Of a DNA stretch of 38,563 bases, positions 15,461-23,737 are shown in pieces. The position numbers and the translations under genes are program-made. The DNA comes from Thermoanaerobaculia bacterium. Its GTDB lineage: Bacteria; Acidobacteriota; Thermoanaerobaculia; Thermoanaerobaculales; Sulfomarinibacteraceae. The notes below the pieces were generated by a model. It was given only the letters and a program-made list of their open reading frames with translations, ran no database searches and was not told the DNA's origin. How positions within the stretch are numbered: position 1 is the stretch's first letter; each line of letters begins with the position of its first letter. The DNA is taken from NCBI GenBank assembly GCA_027067575.1, contig JAMOVQ010000103.1:1-38563 (forward strand), written 5' to 3'.

Positions 15461-15835
15461 GGTACCCCATTCACCCACCCGCCCAGGGACGAGCGGAGCG
15501 ATGTTCCGGTTGGCGCTCCAAAGAACCAGGGCCGTCACGATCGGGACTGTCCCCTCAATCTGGCCGAGATCCTCGCCGAGAGGATGGCGCTCCACCTGGT
15601 ACCCCACTCATCCGCCCGTCCAGGAACGAGCGGAGCGAGGTTCCGGCTCGCTTCCCAGAGAACCCCGACCCTCACGATTGGGAGTGTCCCCTCAACCTGG
15701 CCGAGATCCTCGCCGACGAGGATGGCGCTCCACCTGGTGCCCCACTCATCCGCCCACCCAGGGACGAGCGGAGCGACGTTCCGGCTGGCGCTCCAGAGAA
15801 CCAGGCCCATCACGATCGGGACTGTCCCCACAGCG
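15461..15835 (+). repeat. 138-bp tandem repeat array (about 2.7 units)
   Basis: Units begin at 15461, 15598 and 15736, each with GGT(A/G)CCCCA(C/T)TCA, then GGACGAGCGGAGCGA-like sequence, CACGATxGGGAxTGTCCCC and, in units 1 and 2, TGGCCGAGATCCTCGCCGA and GATGGCGCTCCACCT. The period is 137-138 bp. The third unit runs into the composite repeat. Spacing and unit length rule out a CRISPR. Confidence 0.85.
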
Positions 15836-16102
15836 GAGCCCTCCGCCATCCAACGATCGAGCGCCCCACGAGGAACGGGCCGGCGTGGGGGCGGGGGCGG
15901 TCCGGGGACGGAGGGGAGGGCAAGCCCCGTGGAGGCGTGCCGGGGGCGGGAGCGCAGACCCCTTGGCCCGAGAGGGGGGCTGGGTGGGGGAAGGGTAAGG
16001 GGTCGAGCACTCGTCACCGGTGCGTCGCCACGGGGTGCAGCCCGAGCCGCAGGAGCCGGGGCGCACACGCCCCCACGGCCCCGGGGAGCGCAGCGACCCG
16101 GG
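15736..16102 (+). repeat. Composite intergenic repeat, copy B
   Basis: The second copy of the segment at 10137-10504, same orientation and same order of blocks. Differences are scattered substitutions and short indels, so the copies are old. About 260 bp beyond it (16103-16368) I see no gene. Confidence 0.85.
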
Positions 16103-16368
16103 GGAGCCGCGCACGCGGCGTCCGGCCTGCGACCGCCTCTCAACGAAGCGATGAGGGGCCGCGCGGATCGTGCCCCGGGGCCGTTCCCGCAAGGGCGCGA
16201 GGAGGAACTGACCTGGCGGTCGTGACGACGAAGCGTCCGCGGCGGGGGCGGTCCCGGGGTGCGAGACTCGCGGCCCCGTTCATTCAAAGTCGATGACCCG
16301 AAGCCCTCCAACGAAGCCCAGGCGGCCGGCAGCGACGCCGGAGGCGGCGCCAGCGCATCGCACGGGCG

Positions 16369-16451
16369 GCCCGGGGGGAGCTCGCTCCCACCGGGGCGCA
16401 CGGGCGAAGCACTCAGCCCGCGCGAAGCGCGGGGGCCGGCCGCCGGTTCAC
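16369..16451 (+). repeat. GC-rich dispersed repeat with CGCGCGAAGCGCG hairpin
   Basis: Runs from GGGGGGAGCTCGC to GGCCGGCCGCCGGTTCAC and contains CCCGCGCGAAGCGCGGGG, a hairpin. A diverged copy lies on the opposite strand at 32594-32686, and its end is repeated at 10505-10540. Confidence 0.75.
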
Positions 16452-16520
16452 TTAAAAAAAGACTGTCCCCTTCTCGAAGAAGAGGAGTATCCCTTCCTTT
16501 CTCTGTCCCCTTCTCGTTCC
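16452..16520 (+). repeat. Twice-repeated CTGTCCCCTTCTCG before the small membrane protein gene
   Basis: The 14-mer CTGTCCCCTTCTCG occurs at 16463-16476 and 16503-16516, just after a run of seven A's. It is another form of the GACTGTCCC motif. The promoter of the 16561 gene (CACAAT near 16525) lies at its right end. Confidence 0.55.
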
Positions 16521-16560
16521 GTGGCACAATGGGCGCAGGTTCTCGGGAAAGGAGACCGGC

Positions 16561-16914
16561 ATGAAAAAGATCGTGCTGCTCGTCGTCGTCATCGCCATCG
16601 GGCTCCTCGCCTACAACTACCTCACCACGGGTGAGCTCCGCCTGCTGCCCGCGGCGTCCTCGCCCCAGGCGAAGGAGCTGGCCAGCCTCGAACGAGAGCT
16701 CCAGCGGACGGTCCTCGACTACCGGACGGCCGCCAAGGGCGCCGCGGTCTCCGGCGTGGACCTCACGGCCGAGGCCGTCGCGGCACGCCGGAGCGCGAAG
16801 TCGATCGAGAAGCGGCTCGCCGAGCTCCGCACGTCGCTCGACTCCGACCGCGACCGCGCACGGGCGGACCGCCTGATGGAGAAGGTGAAGGCGTTTCTCG
16901 CCTCGCTCGAATGA
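16561..16914 (+). CDS. Small membrane-anchored coiled-coil protein, function unknown
   Basis: The 117-residue product starts MKKIVLLVVVIAIGLLAYNY, a single N-terminal membrane segment. A charged helical region of about 75 residues follows (LASLERELQRTVLDYRTA, SIEKRLAELRTSLDSDRDRA), likely a coiled coil on the outer side of the membrane. AAAGGAG lies 6 bp before the ATG. I recognise no family. It is followed 36 bp later by the HAD gene, which appears to have its own promoter. Confidence 0.8.
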   Translation: MKKIVLLVVVIAIGLLAYNYLTTGELRLLPAASSPQAKELASLERELQRTVLDYRTAAKGAAVSGVDLTAEAVAARRSAKSIEKRLAELRTSLDSDRDRARADRLMEKVKAFLASLE

Positions 16915-16950
16915 CGCTCCGCACCGGAGCGGGGCTGCTATCCTCCACCC

Positions 16951-17607
16951 GTGGTCCGGGCGGTCCTGTTCGATTTCGACTACACCCTCGGTGAATCCGA
17001 GGAGGGGATCGTGCTCTGCGCCAACCGGGCGCTGGCGGCCCTCGGGTTCCCGCCGGCTCCCCGCGAGGCGATCCGGCGGACCGTCGGACTGACGCTCGAG
17101 GCGATGTTCGAGAGGCTGACCGGCCTCGACGGGGAGTCCGCCGGCCGGTTCAGGGAGGCGTTCATCGCCTGCGCCGACGAGCACATGGGGCGCCACACGA
17201 ACCTCTACCCCGGGGTTCCGGAGCTCCTCCGGACGCTCCATGGCCGGGGAGTCCCCGCCGGGATCGTGACCACCAAGCGCGGATACCGCGTCCGGGAGGT
17301 GCTCGCCCGCGAGACCCTCGAGCCGCTCGTGGCAACCATCGTGGGGATCGACGCTGTCCCGCGTCCCAAGCCGGCGCCGGACGGTCTGCGCCTGGCGCTC
17401 CGGCAGCTGGGTGTGGACCCGCCCGAGGCGCTCTACGTCGGCGACAGTGTTGTGGACGGCGAGGCCGCCCAGCGGGCCGGGGTCCCGTTCGCCGCCGTCC
17501 TGACCGGGGCGACGCCGCTGGCCGAGCTCGAGGCGTGGGGGCCGGTCGCCGTCCTCGACGACGTCACCGGCTTGGTGGCCCTTCTCGACCGCGAACCGCC
17601 GGCGTGA
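16951..17607 (+). CDS. HAD-family hydrolase, phosphoglycolate-phosphatase-like
   Basis: This 218-residue phosphatase has the nucleophile Asp8 and acid/base Asp10 in DFDYTL. Motif II is VTTKR, motif III is the lysine of PRPKPAPD, and motif IV is GDSVVD. An alpha-helical cap (about residues 15-85) places it with Gph/PpaX/beta-phosphoglucomutase-like enzymes; the substrate is unknown. The GTG start at 16951 opens directly onto VRAVLFDFDYTL. TATCCT (16939-16944) lies 6 bp before it and there is no Shine-Dalgarno, as for dnaX, so the mRNA may be leaderless. It is convergent with the HEAT-repeat gene; a 7-bp stem (TCCCGGC/GCCGGGA, 17617-17634) lies between them. Confidence 0.9.
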   Translation: MVRAVLFDFDYTLGESEEGIVLCANRALAALGFPPAPREAIRRTVGLTLEAMFERLTGLDGESAGRFREAFIACADEHMGRHTNLYPGVPELLRTLHGRGVPAGIVTTKRGYRVREVLARETLEPLVATIVGIDAVPRPKPAPDGLRLALRQLGVDPPEALYVGDSVVDGEAAQRAGVPFAAVLTGATPLAELEAWGPVAVLDDVTGLVALLDREPPA

Positions 17608-17638
17608 CGGTCCGGTTCCCGGCGGAGGCCGGGACGGG

Positions 17639-18421
17639 TCAGCCGGGGCAGTGGGCCAGTGCCTCCCTCGCCTCGCGCCGGACGATGTACGCACGGTCCC
17701 AGTCGTTGGCCTCGTCCTCGCCAAGAATCCGGGCCAGTACCCTGCGGAGCCAGGCGCACATCTCGTCCTCGAGGTAGCCACGCTGCGCCATCTTCCCCAG
17801 GCTGCGCACGGCCTTGGCCCGGATGCCGGGGTTTGGATCGCCGAGGTTCCGGCGGAGAATCTCGATCATGCGGGCCAGGAGCTCCTCGTCGACCTTCTCC
17901 CGCGGGATCTTCTCCACCATCCGGCCGATGGCACGCGTCCCGCTGTCCCGGAGGTTGCGGTCGTCGGAGGACGCCGCGTCGAGGGCGACCTCAAGGGCGC
18001 GAACGACCTGGGAGGACCGGATGTGACCGAGCGCGTAGACGATGAACGCCTTCCGCCCCGTGTCGTCCGTCTCCGAGTACGCGGTCATCAGCGGATCGAT
18101 GGCGTCCGCGCCGATCCTCCCGAGGGCGTTGGCGGCCGCGATCTGCGCCTTCAGGTCGCTGTCGTCCAGCTGTTCCAGCAGCACCGGGATCACGCACCGG
18201 CCGCAGCCCACCACGAGGGCCAGCGCCTCGTCGAGCATCGGCTTCAGCTCGGGGTTGTCCAGGGGATCGATGTAGAAGAAGGTCGTCAGCGGCCCGTACA
18301 TGTGCCCGGCGTTCTCCGCCCCGACCTCGGCGATCTCGGCCTTGATCGCCTCGAGCCCCTCCCGGACCTTCTCCGGATCACCACTCGCCAGCAGCTCTTC
18401 CACCCTTCGTGCCGTGTCCAT
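17639..18421 (-). CDS. HEAT-repeat protein
   Basis: The 260-residue, probably cytoplasmic protein is built of helical pairs of HEAT/PBS-lyase type. LKAQIAAANALGRIGADAID, DTGRKAFIVYALGHIRSSQV, LRDSGTRAIGRMVEKIP and IRAKAVRSLGKMAQRGYL are successive units across residues about 85-225. Such proteins are scaffolds for protein-protein contacts; the partner is unknown. A G-rich ribosome site (GGGGGGG) precedes the ATG. A perfect 26-bp repeat begins 37 bp upstream of the start. Confidence 0.88.
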   Translation of the reverse strand: MDTARRVEELLASGDPEKVREGLEAIKAEIAEVGAENAGHMYGPLTTFFYIDPLDNPELKPMLDEALALVVGCGRCVIPVLLEQLDDSDLKAQIAAANALGRIGADAIDPLMTAYSETDDTGRKAFIVYALGHIRSSQVVRALEVALDAASSDDRNLRDSGTRAIGRMVEKIPREKVDEELLARMIEILRRNLGDPNPGIRAKAVRSLGKMAQRGYLEDEMCAWLRRVLARILGEDEANDWDRAYIVRREAREALAHCPG

Positions 18422-18457
18422 CCGTACCCCCCCGTGTCGTGAACTCTTTCCCAGGAT

Positions 18458-18483
18458 ACCCCGGTCCGAGGCGAACGGCCAGG
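18458..18483 (+). repeat. 26-bp direct repeat, left copy
   Basis: ACCCCGGTCCGAGGCGAACG followed by GCCAGG is identical to 21391-21416, 2.9 kb away, in direct orientation, flanking the kinase gene. Confidence 0.95.
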
Positions 18484-18742
18484 TCTTTGGAGCCCCGAAG
18501 CCCCTGTGCCTGGGAGAGCATTCATGACTCCGTAATGTTCGGCGGCGTCAACCGTCACCCAGTCACGCGGTTGGGCCTTCATACACCACGGAACACCGCC
18601 GCACAGGAGCGCGACCACAATCTCCATCCCCCGTCGACTCGCGAGAATGCGGACTCCTTCGGCCCCGGTCCGAAGGGAGGGACGGCATGAGGAGCGGGGA
18701 ATCACGGCATGGTACGCTTCGTTGCAGGAGTAAGCTCTCAAC
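18484..18742. other. Gene-free stretch before the kinase
   Basis: About 260 bp have no convincing frame. A possible -10 (TACGCT, 18713-18718) lies about 25 bp before the kinase start. Sequence on the minus strand (near 18490-18640) has a semi-coding look but no ribosome site, and may be decayed. Confidence 0.4.
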
Positions 18743-21391
18743 GTGAACTGGAACGACCGGACCACCTCGACCTCTCCGGGAGCACCCGTGTTCGTCCTTG
18801 ATCGGGACCGGCTGATCGGCATGCTTCCCCGCCGGTTCTCCAAAGTCGCGCTCGTGGCCCGGGGAGGTCAAGGGGTTGTGTTCAAGGCTCTCTTGGACAC
18901 GAAACCGGTCGCGATCAAGGTCGTTCCGGCGGACGGATCGGACGCCATCCGTCTGCGGCTCGAGCTCGAACGCCTCGGAGATCTCGACAATCCCTCTGTC
19001 GCCCACCCGGTTGAGGTTCTCGAATTGGACGGGTTCGTCGCCCTCGTCATGGAATGGATCGAGGGTGAAACGCTGGCGGAGCACCTCAAGAACCGGTGGA
19101 TGGCGCACCCGGCCGCGGCCCCGCTCCCTGCCACCGACGCCATGGCCCTCGTCACCCGGATCCTGCATATCCTCGCGGATCTGCTTGAGCTGAATCCGCC
19201 AGTGATCCATTGCGACATCAAACCATCCAACGTGATCCTCCGAAACAGGCAGCCCAACGATCCGGTTCTCGTGGACTTCGGCGCGATCCGGGAGGTTCTG
19301 ACCACCTCGCGGCACACGAGCACCATCCTTGGCACACCGGGCTACATCGCCCCCGAATACCTCCATGAACGAAGGATCTCCCCGAGGGCTGACGTCTATG
19401 CCGTGGGATCCCTCCTCGCGGAGCTGGTTTCCGGCCGCGGCCCGGACCTGGAAGCCGCCCTGGAAATCCTCCGGCCATACCCCGTCTGGCGCCGTTTCCT
19501 CCAGATTGCCCGCGCTTCCGAGCCGGGGAGCAGGTTCGCCGACGCGCGGGAGGCGCTACGCTTCCTCGAATCCCCCGTCACGCGCATCCGATGGAGCACG
19601 GCGCGCGTTCTCCGGAAGCTGTCGCTGGCTCGGGCTGCGGCCGCCGCCGCTGTGCTGGCGCTCGGACTCAGCCTCGCCGCGGTCCGGGTCACTGGTGTCG
19701 CGGGTGGTCCCGTGGTTCCCGTGGACGACCCCGCCAGTGGTCTGTCCAACGTCGCCTGGCTCTCCGGACGGACCTTCCTGGGTCTGGAACGGTGGCGCTG
19801 GTCTCCGGAGGATGGGAGCCCCGTGGGAAGCTGGGCTGCCGGCCGGGACACGGTGGCCGCTCTTTCACGACCCGGTTACCTCCACGTAGCCTCGGGACGC
19901 CGGAAACAGATCCGCGCCCTGCTCGACCGAACCTCCGGATCGCTGCTGTACGCGACCCAGACGCCCCCCGTCCGGTTCAGACCTCACTGGAGCAGGGCCG
20001 TCCCCCGGACCACCTTCGACGGCTACCTGCCATACTTCCGCCTGACCCGCTTCGCCGGGCGGTTCGGCGGCCGGGACGCCTACGTCCTCGCCCACTGCAT
20101 CTGGTACCCGTCGGCGCTCCGGATCGAGGATCCGAGAGGCGGATCGGTCGACATCGTCCATCCAGGGAAGATCGTTGATGTCTGGCCCTGGACCGGTCCA
20201 GGCGGCCGGCCCGTGGTGCTCGCCCTGGCCATCAACAACATGTGGGGGCATCGCCCGGCGATCTTTGCCGTCCCTCCACCGAGCCATTCCGGCATTCTCC
20301 TCTCCGACGGGCTCTACGACCGCAGGGGGAAGGACCCGCTCGAGCCGCTCTTCTACACGTTCCTGCCCGGCACGGCGGTGGGAAACCTCCGGATCGTCAC
20401 CGCATCCCGCGGGCGGATCGTGGCCGACGTCAACCGGCGGCGCCTCGTCCTCGACGGGTCCGGCCGGAGGGCGGGAACGGCGGTGGACCCGGCCGCGGCG
20501 TCCCGCCAGTTCCGGGAGGTCCAGGCCGGCCTCGCCGCCCGCGCGTCGGGCGACGAGGAGACGGCGGCCCTCCGGCTCGCGGAGGCGGAGTCCATTCCCG
20601 GGACCGACCCACTCTTCCGCTCCGGGATCGAGCTGGTGCTCGCCCGATGGGCGATCCTCGCCGGCGACGCTCCGGACGCCCGCACACACTGCGAACGCGC
20701 CCTGGCGATCGACCCCACCACCACCGACGCGGCGCTGTGGCTCGCCGTGCTCGATGCGCTCGCGGGCCGGCCGACGCCGTCCGACCTGCCCACCATGAAC
20801 GAGGGCGTCGACTGGCAGGTCATGCTCGACCTCTCCCTGGCCAACGCCGCCGCGGGCGACCGGACGAGAGCCGACGCCATGGCTCGCTCGGCCGGCTCGT
20901 TCGCCGTCCTAGCCGGGACGTACCTCGAGACCTGCACTGACCCGGGAAGCGCCGGCGGCCGAACCGGTCTCGGATATCGGTGGTACTTCCTTCCTCACCT
21001 CCTCCGGGCCAGGGCACTCCTCTCCGAGGGCTCCGATCTCTCCCGTTCCCTCGACGAGCTCGAACTCGCCGGAGTCCTGGCGGAACCGTACGACGTCTTC
21101 TCACTCGAGGCGACCCGTGCGCTCCTCCTCCAGCAGCTCGGAAGGGGCGATGAGGTGGTGGAGCGCCCGGTCCGGGAGGAGCTCGAGACGCTCCGCCGAC
21201 TCTCGGCGACCCGGCCCATGGCCCGTTTCGAGCTGGTCTGGGCGCTTGACCACGTGGCCCGACTCGCGTCGCTGCGCGGTCATTCCGGTGAGGCCCAGGC
21301 CCTCGCGCAGGAGGCGATCCGACGCGGCACGGGGCTGGTGCCCGCCGCCGTTCACGAGGCTCGGAAGCTGCTCGAAACCACGACCCCGTGA
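18743..21391 (+). CDS. Transmembrane Ser/Thr protein kinase with large unknown extracytoplasmic part
   Basis: The product has 882 residues. The kinase domain spans about 34-275: glycine loop ARGGQGVV at 39-46, Lys59 (PVAIKVV), catalytic HCDIKPSN near 156, DFG near 178 (VDFGAIRE) and TPGYIAPEY near 200. HCD instead of HRD makes it a non-RD kinase, as in some bacterial PknB-like enzymes. A single membrane helix lies at about 296-316 (AAAAAAVLALGLSLAAV). The remaining about 560 residues face the periplasm; the end (about 590-880) looks like helical TPR-type repeats. The start is GTG, with GCAGGAG 12 bp upstream, a long spacing. No other signalling gene is adjacent. Perfect 26-bp direct repeats bracket the gene, the right one starting on the last base of the stop codon. 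Confidence 0.88.
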   Translation: MNWNDRTTSTSPGAPVFVLDRDRLIGMLPRRFSKVALVARGGQGVVFKALLDTKPVAIKVVPADGSDAIRLRLELERLGDLDNPSVAHPVEVLELDGFVALVMEWIEGETLAEHLKNRWMAHPAAAPLPATDAMALVTRILHILADLLELNPPVIHCDIKPSNVILRNRQPNDPVLVDFGAIREVLTTSRHTSTILGTPGYIAPEYLHERRISPRADVYAVGSLLAELVSGRGPDLEAALEILRPYPVWRRFLQIARASEPGSRFADAREALRFLESPVTRIRWSTARVLRKLSLARAAAAAAVLALGLSLAAVRVTGVAGGPVVPVDDPASGLSNVAWLSGRTFLGLERWRWSPEDGSPVGSWAAGRDTVAALSRPGYLHVASGRRKQIRALLDRTSGSLLYATQTPPVRFRPHWSRAVPRTTFDGYLPYFRLTRFAGRFGGRDAYVLAHCIWYPSALRIEDPRGGSVDIVHPGKIVDVWPWTGPGGRPVVLALAINNMWGHRPAIFAVPPPSHSGILLSDGLYDRRGKDPLEPLFYTFLPGTAVGNLRIVTASRGRIVADVNRRRLVLDGSGRRAGTAVDPAAASRQFREVQAGLAARASGDEETAALRLAEAESIPGTDPLFRSGIELVLARWAILAGDAPDARTHCERALAIDPTTTDAALWLAVLDALAGRPTPSDLPTMNEGVDWQVMLDLSLANAAAGDRTRADAMARSAGSFAVLAGTYLETCTDPGSAGGRTGLGYRWYFLPHLLRARALLSEGSDLSRSLDELELAGVLAEPYDVFSLEATRALLLQQLGRGDEVVERPVREELETLRRLSATRPMARFELVWALDHVARLASLRGHSGEAQALAQEAIRRGTGLVPAAVHEARKLLETTTP

Positions 21392-21416
21392 CCCCGGTCC
21401 GAGGCGAACGGCCAGG
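21391..21416 (+). repeat. 26-bp direct repeat, right copy
   Basis: Identical to 18458-18483. Its first base is the A of the kinase stop codon TGA. Confidence 0.95.
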
Positions 21417-21433
21417 CCCGCCGCAGTGGTGCC

Positions 21434-21461
21434 TTGACAATGATCAGGATTTTAGTATATT
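21434..21461 (+). promoter_or_regulatory. Strong sigma-70 promoter of the thioredoxin gene
   Basis: TTGACA (21434-21439), a 16-bp spacer and TATATT (21456-21461) form the best consensus promoter in the window. The spacer (ATGATCAGGATTTTAG) is unusually A/T-rich for this genome and could hold an operator. A thioredoxin would be a natural target of a redox-responsive repressor, but that is inference. Confidence 0.8.
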
Positions 21462-21516
21462 CGTGAATGGTTATTGAGTGAACCTCGATGACCGAGACCA
21501 TACGGAGGCACGATCC

Positions 21517-21900
21517 ATGGCCGTTTCGACCCTGACGATGGACAACATCAACGAGACGATCGAGAACAACGACATCGTCTTCATCGACTTCTGGGCGCCC
21601 TGGTGCGCACCCTGCCGTGCATTCAAGCCGATCTTCGAGAACTTCGCCGAGAAGCACCCCGAGATCACGTGCGTCGCCTGCAACACCGAGGAGCAGCAGG
21701 AGCTGGCCGCCATGTTCCAGATCCGCTCGATCCCGACCCTGATGATCTTCCGGGAACAGATCCTCGTGTTCGCGCAGCCCGGGCTCCTGCCCGAAGAGGC
21801 GCTCGAGGAGCTGCTCGGCAAGGTCAAGGAGCTGGACATGGACGCGGTCCGGGCGGAGATCGAGCAGCAGCAGAAGCAGGAAAAGACAGCCAACGCCTGA
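21517..21900 (+). CDS. Thioredoxin
   Basis: The 127-residue cytoplasmic protein has the thioredoxin fold and the redox motif WCAPC (FIDFWAPWCAPCRAFKPIF, near residues 27-45). The cis-proline loop is SIPTLMIF. A charged C-terminal helical tail (AEIEQQQKQEKTANA) extends the standard about 108 residues. The start is set by GGAGG eight bases before the ATG at 21517; an earlier in-frame start at 21478 lies too close to the promoter. It has its own strong promoter and is convergent with asnB, 7 bp away. Confidence 0.93.
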   Translation: MAVSTLTMDNINETIENNDIVFIDFWAPWCAPCRAFKPIFENFAEKHPEITCVACNTEEQQELAAMFQIRSIPTLMIFREQILVFAQPGLLPEEALEELLGKVKELDMDAVRAEIEQQQKQEKTANA

Positions 21901-21907
21901 ACGGGCG

Positions 21908-23737
21908 TCACGGCGCCCAACCCCGCCGGACGGTCGCATCCCAGCAGGTGAGGAGCCAGAGCGCGAACAGTGGCTCAGCCAGCGCCACCTCTCCCGAGCG
22001 GTGGCGTTTCAGCGCGTTCGCCGCAGGTGCGGGATCGAGCCCAAGCGCCTCAAGGCCGCCGTCCAGGACGGCGCCCTCCACGGCGGACCGCAGGGGCCCG
22101 CGGATCCACGCGCCGAGCGGCACCTCGAAGCCGATCTTCCGCCGCCTCCGCCCGAGGCCTGGCGCCACGCGGCCGAGAACGGTCCGCAGCAGCCCCTTGG
22201 ACCGGACCAGCCGTTCCGGGAGCGCCAGCGCCAGCTCGACGATCCGGTGGTCGAGCAGCGGGACCCTGACCTCGAGCCCGCAGGCCATGGAGGCCCGGTC
22301 GACCTTGGCGAGCACGCGCGACGGCAGGAACGTCAGGAGGTCGAGCGCCCGCCACCGGACCCCCGGCGGCAGGCCGTCCAGGCGCCGGAGGACCGTCTCC
22401 GGCCACGGTTCCGGCGGTTCCGTTCCGAGCAGCGCTCCCACAAGCTCCCGGGGCCCGACGCCCTGCAACGCCTGGTAGGCACGGAACGGGTCGCCGGCCG
22501 CCAGCGCCGAGCGGAGCTTCCGGCCCCACCGCCTCCCCGCGGGTGCCACGGTGCCGGCGAACGCCCTGACCGGAGGTGGAGTGCCGAGCACCCTTTCCAG
22601 GATCGGCATCGCCCGGAGCCTCGGGTAGCCGGCAAACAGCTCGTCCCCGCCGTCCCCCGACAGGGCGACGACCCACCGCTGCCGGGCGACGGACGAGACC
22701 AGCGCCGTGGGCGCAAGGGATGGGTCGGCGAACGGGTCGCCGGCGATGCGCGGCCAGTCAGGGAGGAGCGCGAGCATCCCACCGGGGTCGAGCGTCTCGA
22801 CCGATGCCACCGCACCGATCCGCTGCGCCGTCTCCAGGGCGACCGGTGACTCGTCCGCCCCCCCCTCGAAACGGACCGTCAGCGTCTCCAGGGGGCCCTC
22901 GGACGCCGCCACCGCGGCGATCAGGCTGGAGTCCGTCCCGGAGGACAGGAAACAACCGACGGGCACGTCGGCGACGAGCCGCTTCCGGACGGCGTCCCGG
23001 ACCAGCACCTCCAGCGCCTCGGCCGCCTCGCCCGCCGTTTGGGGCCCCCCGCCGCGGCGCGCCGCGTCGAGCGGGTCGTACCAGCGCCGTACCGTGATCC
23101 CGCCGGGCCCGGCCTCGAGCACCGTTCCCGGTTCGAGGGACCGAACACCGGACAGGAGCGTCCCCTCGCCGGGAACGTACCCGAGCTGGAGCCACCGGGC
23201 GAGCGCCTCATGGTCGAGATCCCTCGACACCGCCGGGTGCTCGAGCAGCGCGGGCAGCTCCGACGCGAAGACGAGCCCGCCGGCCGCCTCGGCCCAGAAC
23301 AGCGGCTTGATCCCAAGCCGGTCCCGCGCGAGCAGGAGCCGTCCGTCCGGGGACCACCACGCCAGCGCGAACATGCCGTCCAGCAGCTCGAGGGCGGCCG
23401 CGCCACGCCGTGCCAGCAGCTCGAGCACGACCTCGGTGTCCCCCGTGGACCGGAAGACCGAGCCCTCCCGCTCCAGCCGCCGCCGGAGCTCACGGAACCC
23501 GTAGAGCTCCCCGTTGTAGACAAGGACGTGGCCGCCGGGGGAGCGCATGGGCTGCGCGGCCGCGCCGCTCGGGTCAAGGACGGCGAGACGCCGGTGGCCC
23601 AGGACGGCCCGCCCCTCCGGATCGCGCCACACGCCCTCCCCGTCCGGCCCGCGGTGGGCGAGCCGGGCCGTCATGCGCGCCACGGCCGCAGCGTCCGCCC
23701 CACCCTCCCACGCCACCTGGCCGCAGATGCCGCACAT
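21908..23737 (-). CDS. asnB: Asparagine synthase (glutamine-hydrolysing)
   Basis: The 609-residue, two-domain enzyme starts MCGICGQVAW. Cys2, exposed after removal of Met1, is the glutaminase nucleophile of the class II amidotransferase domain (HRGPDGEG and YNGELYGFRELR follow). The synthetase domain carries the PP-loop as LSSGTDSSLI near residue 264 and a conserved SGDGGDELFAGYPR. It makes asparagine, or amidates a cell-envelope or exopolysaccharide substrate, from glutamine and ATP. Its ATG overlaps the TPR gene stop by one base (TGATG), as that gene does with murB, so the three form one translationally coupled cluster. Confidence 0.94.
   Translation of the reverse strand: MCGICGQVAWEGGADAAAVARMTARLAHRGPDGEGVWRDPEGRAVLGHRRLAVLDPSGAAAQPMRSPGGHVLVYNGELYGFRELRRRLEREGSVFRSTGDTEVVLELLARRGAAALELLDGMFALAWWSPDGRLLLARDRLGIKPLFWAEAAGGLVFASELPALLEHPAVSRDLDHEALARWLQLGYVPGEGTLLSGVRSLEPGTVLEAGPGGITVRRWYDPLDAARRGGGPQTAGEAAEALEVLVRDAVRKRLVADVPVGCFLSSGTDSSLIAAVAASEGPLETLTVRFEGGADESPVALETAQRIGAVASVETLDPGGMLALLPDWPRIAGDPFADPSLAPTALVSSVARQRWVVALSGDGGDELFAGYPRLRAMPILERVLGTPPPVRAFAGTVAPAGRRWGRKLRSALAAGDPFRAYQALQGVGPRELVGALLGTEPPEPWPETVLRRLDGLPPGVRWRALDLLTFLPSRVLAKVDRASMACGLEVRVPLLDHRIVELALALPERLVRSKGLLRTVLGRVAPGLGRRRRKIGFEVPLGAWIRGPLRSAVEGAVLDGGLEALGLDPAPAANALKRHRSGEVALAEPLFALWLLTCWDATVRRGWAP

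Noticed and set aside
15461-15835. CRISPR array
   Set aside because: Three units of 138 bp with no short identical repeats or unique spacers.
18563-19366. Minus-strand frame of 267 codons across the kinase start
   Set aside because: Antisense shadow of the kinase domain, with no ribosome site or family features.
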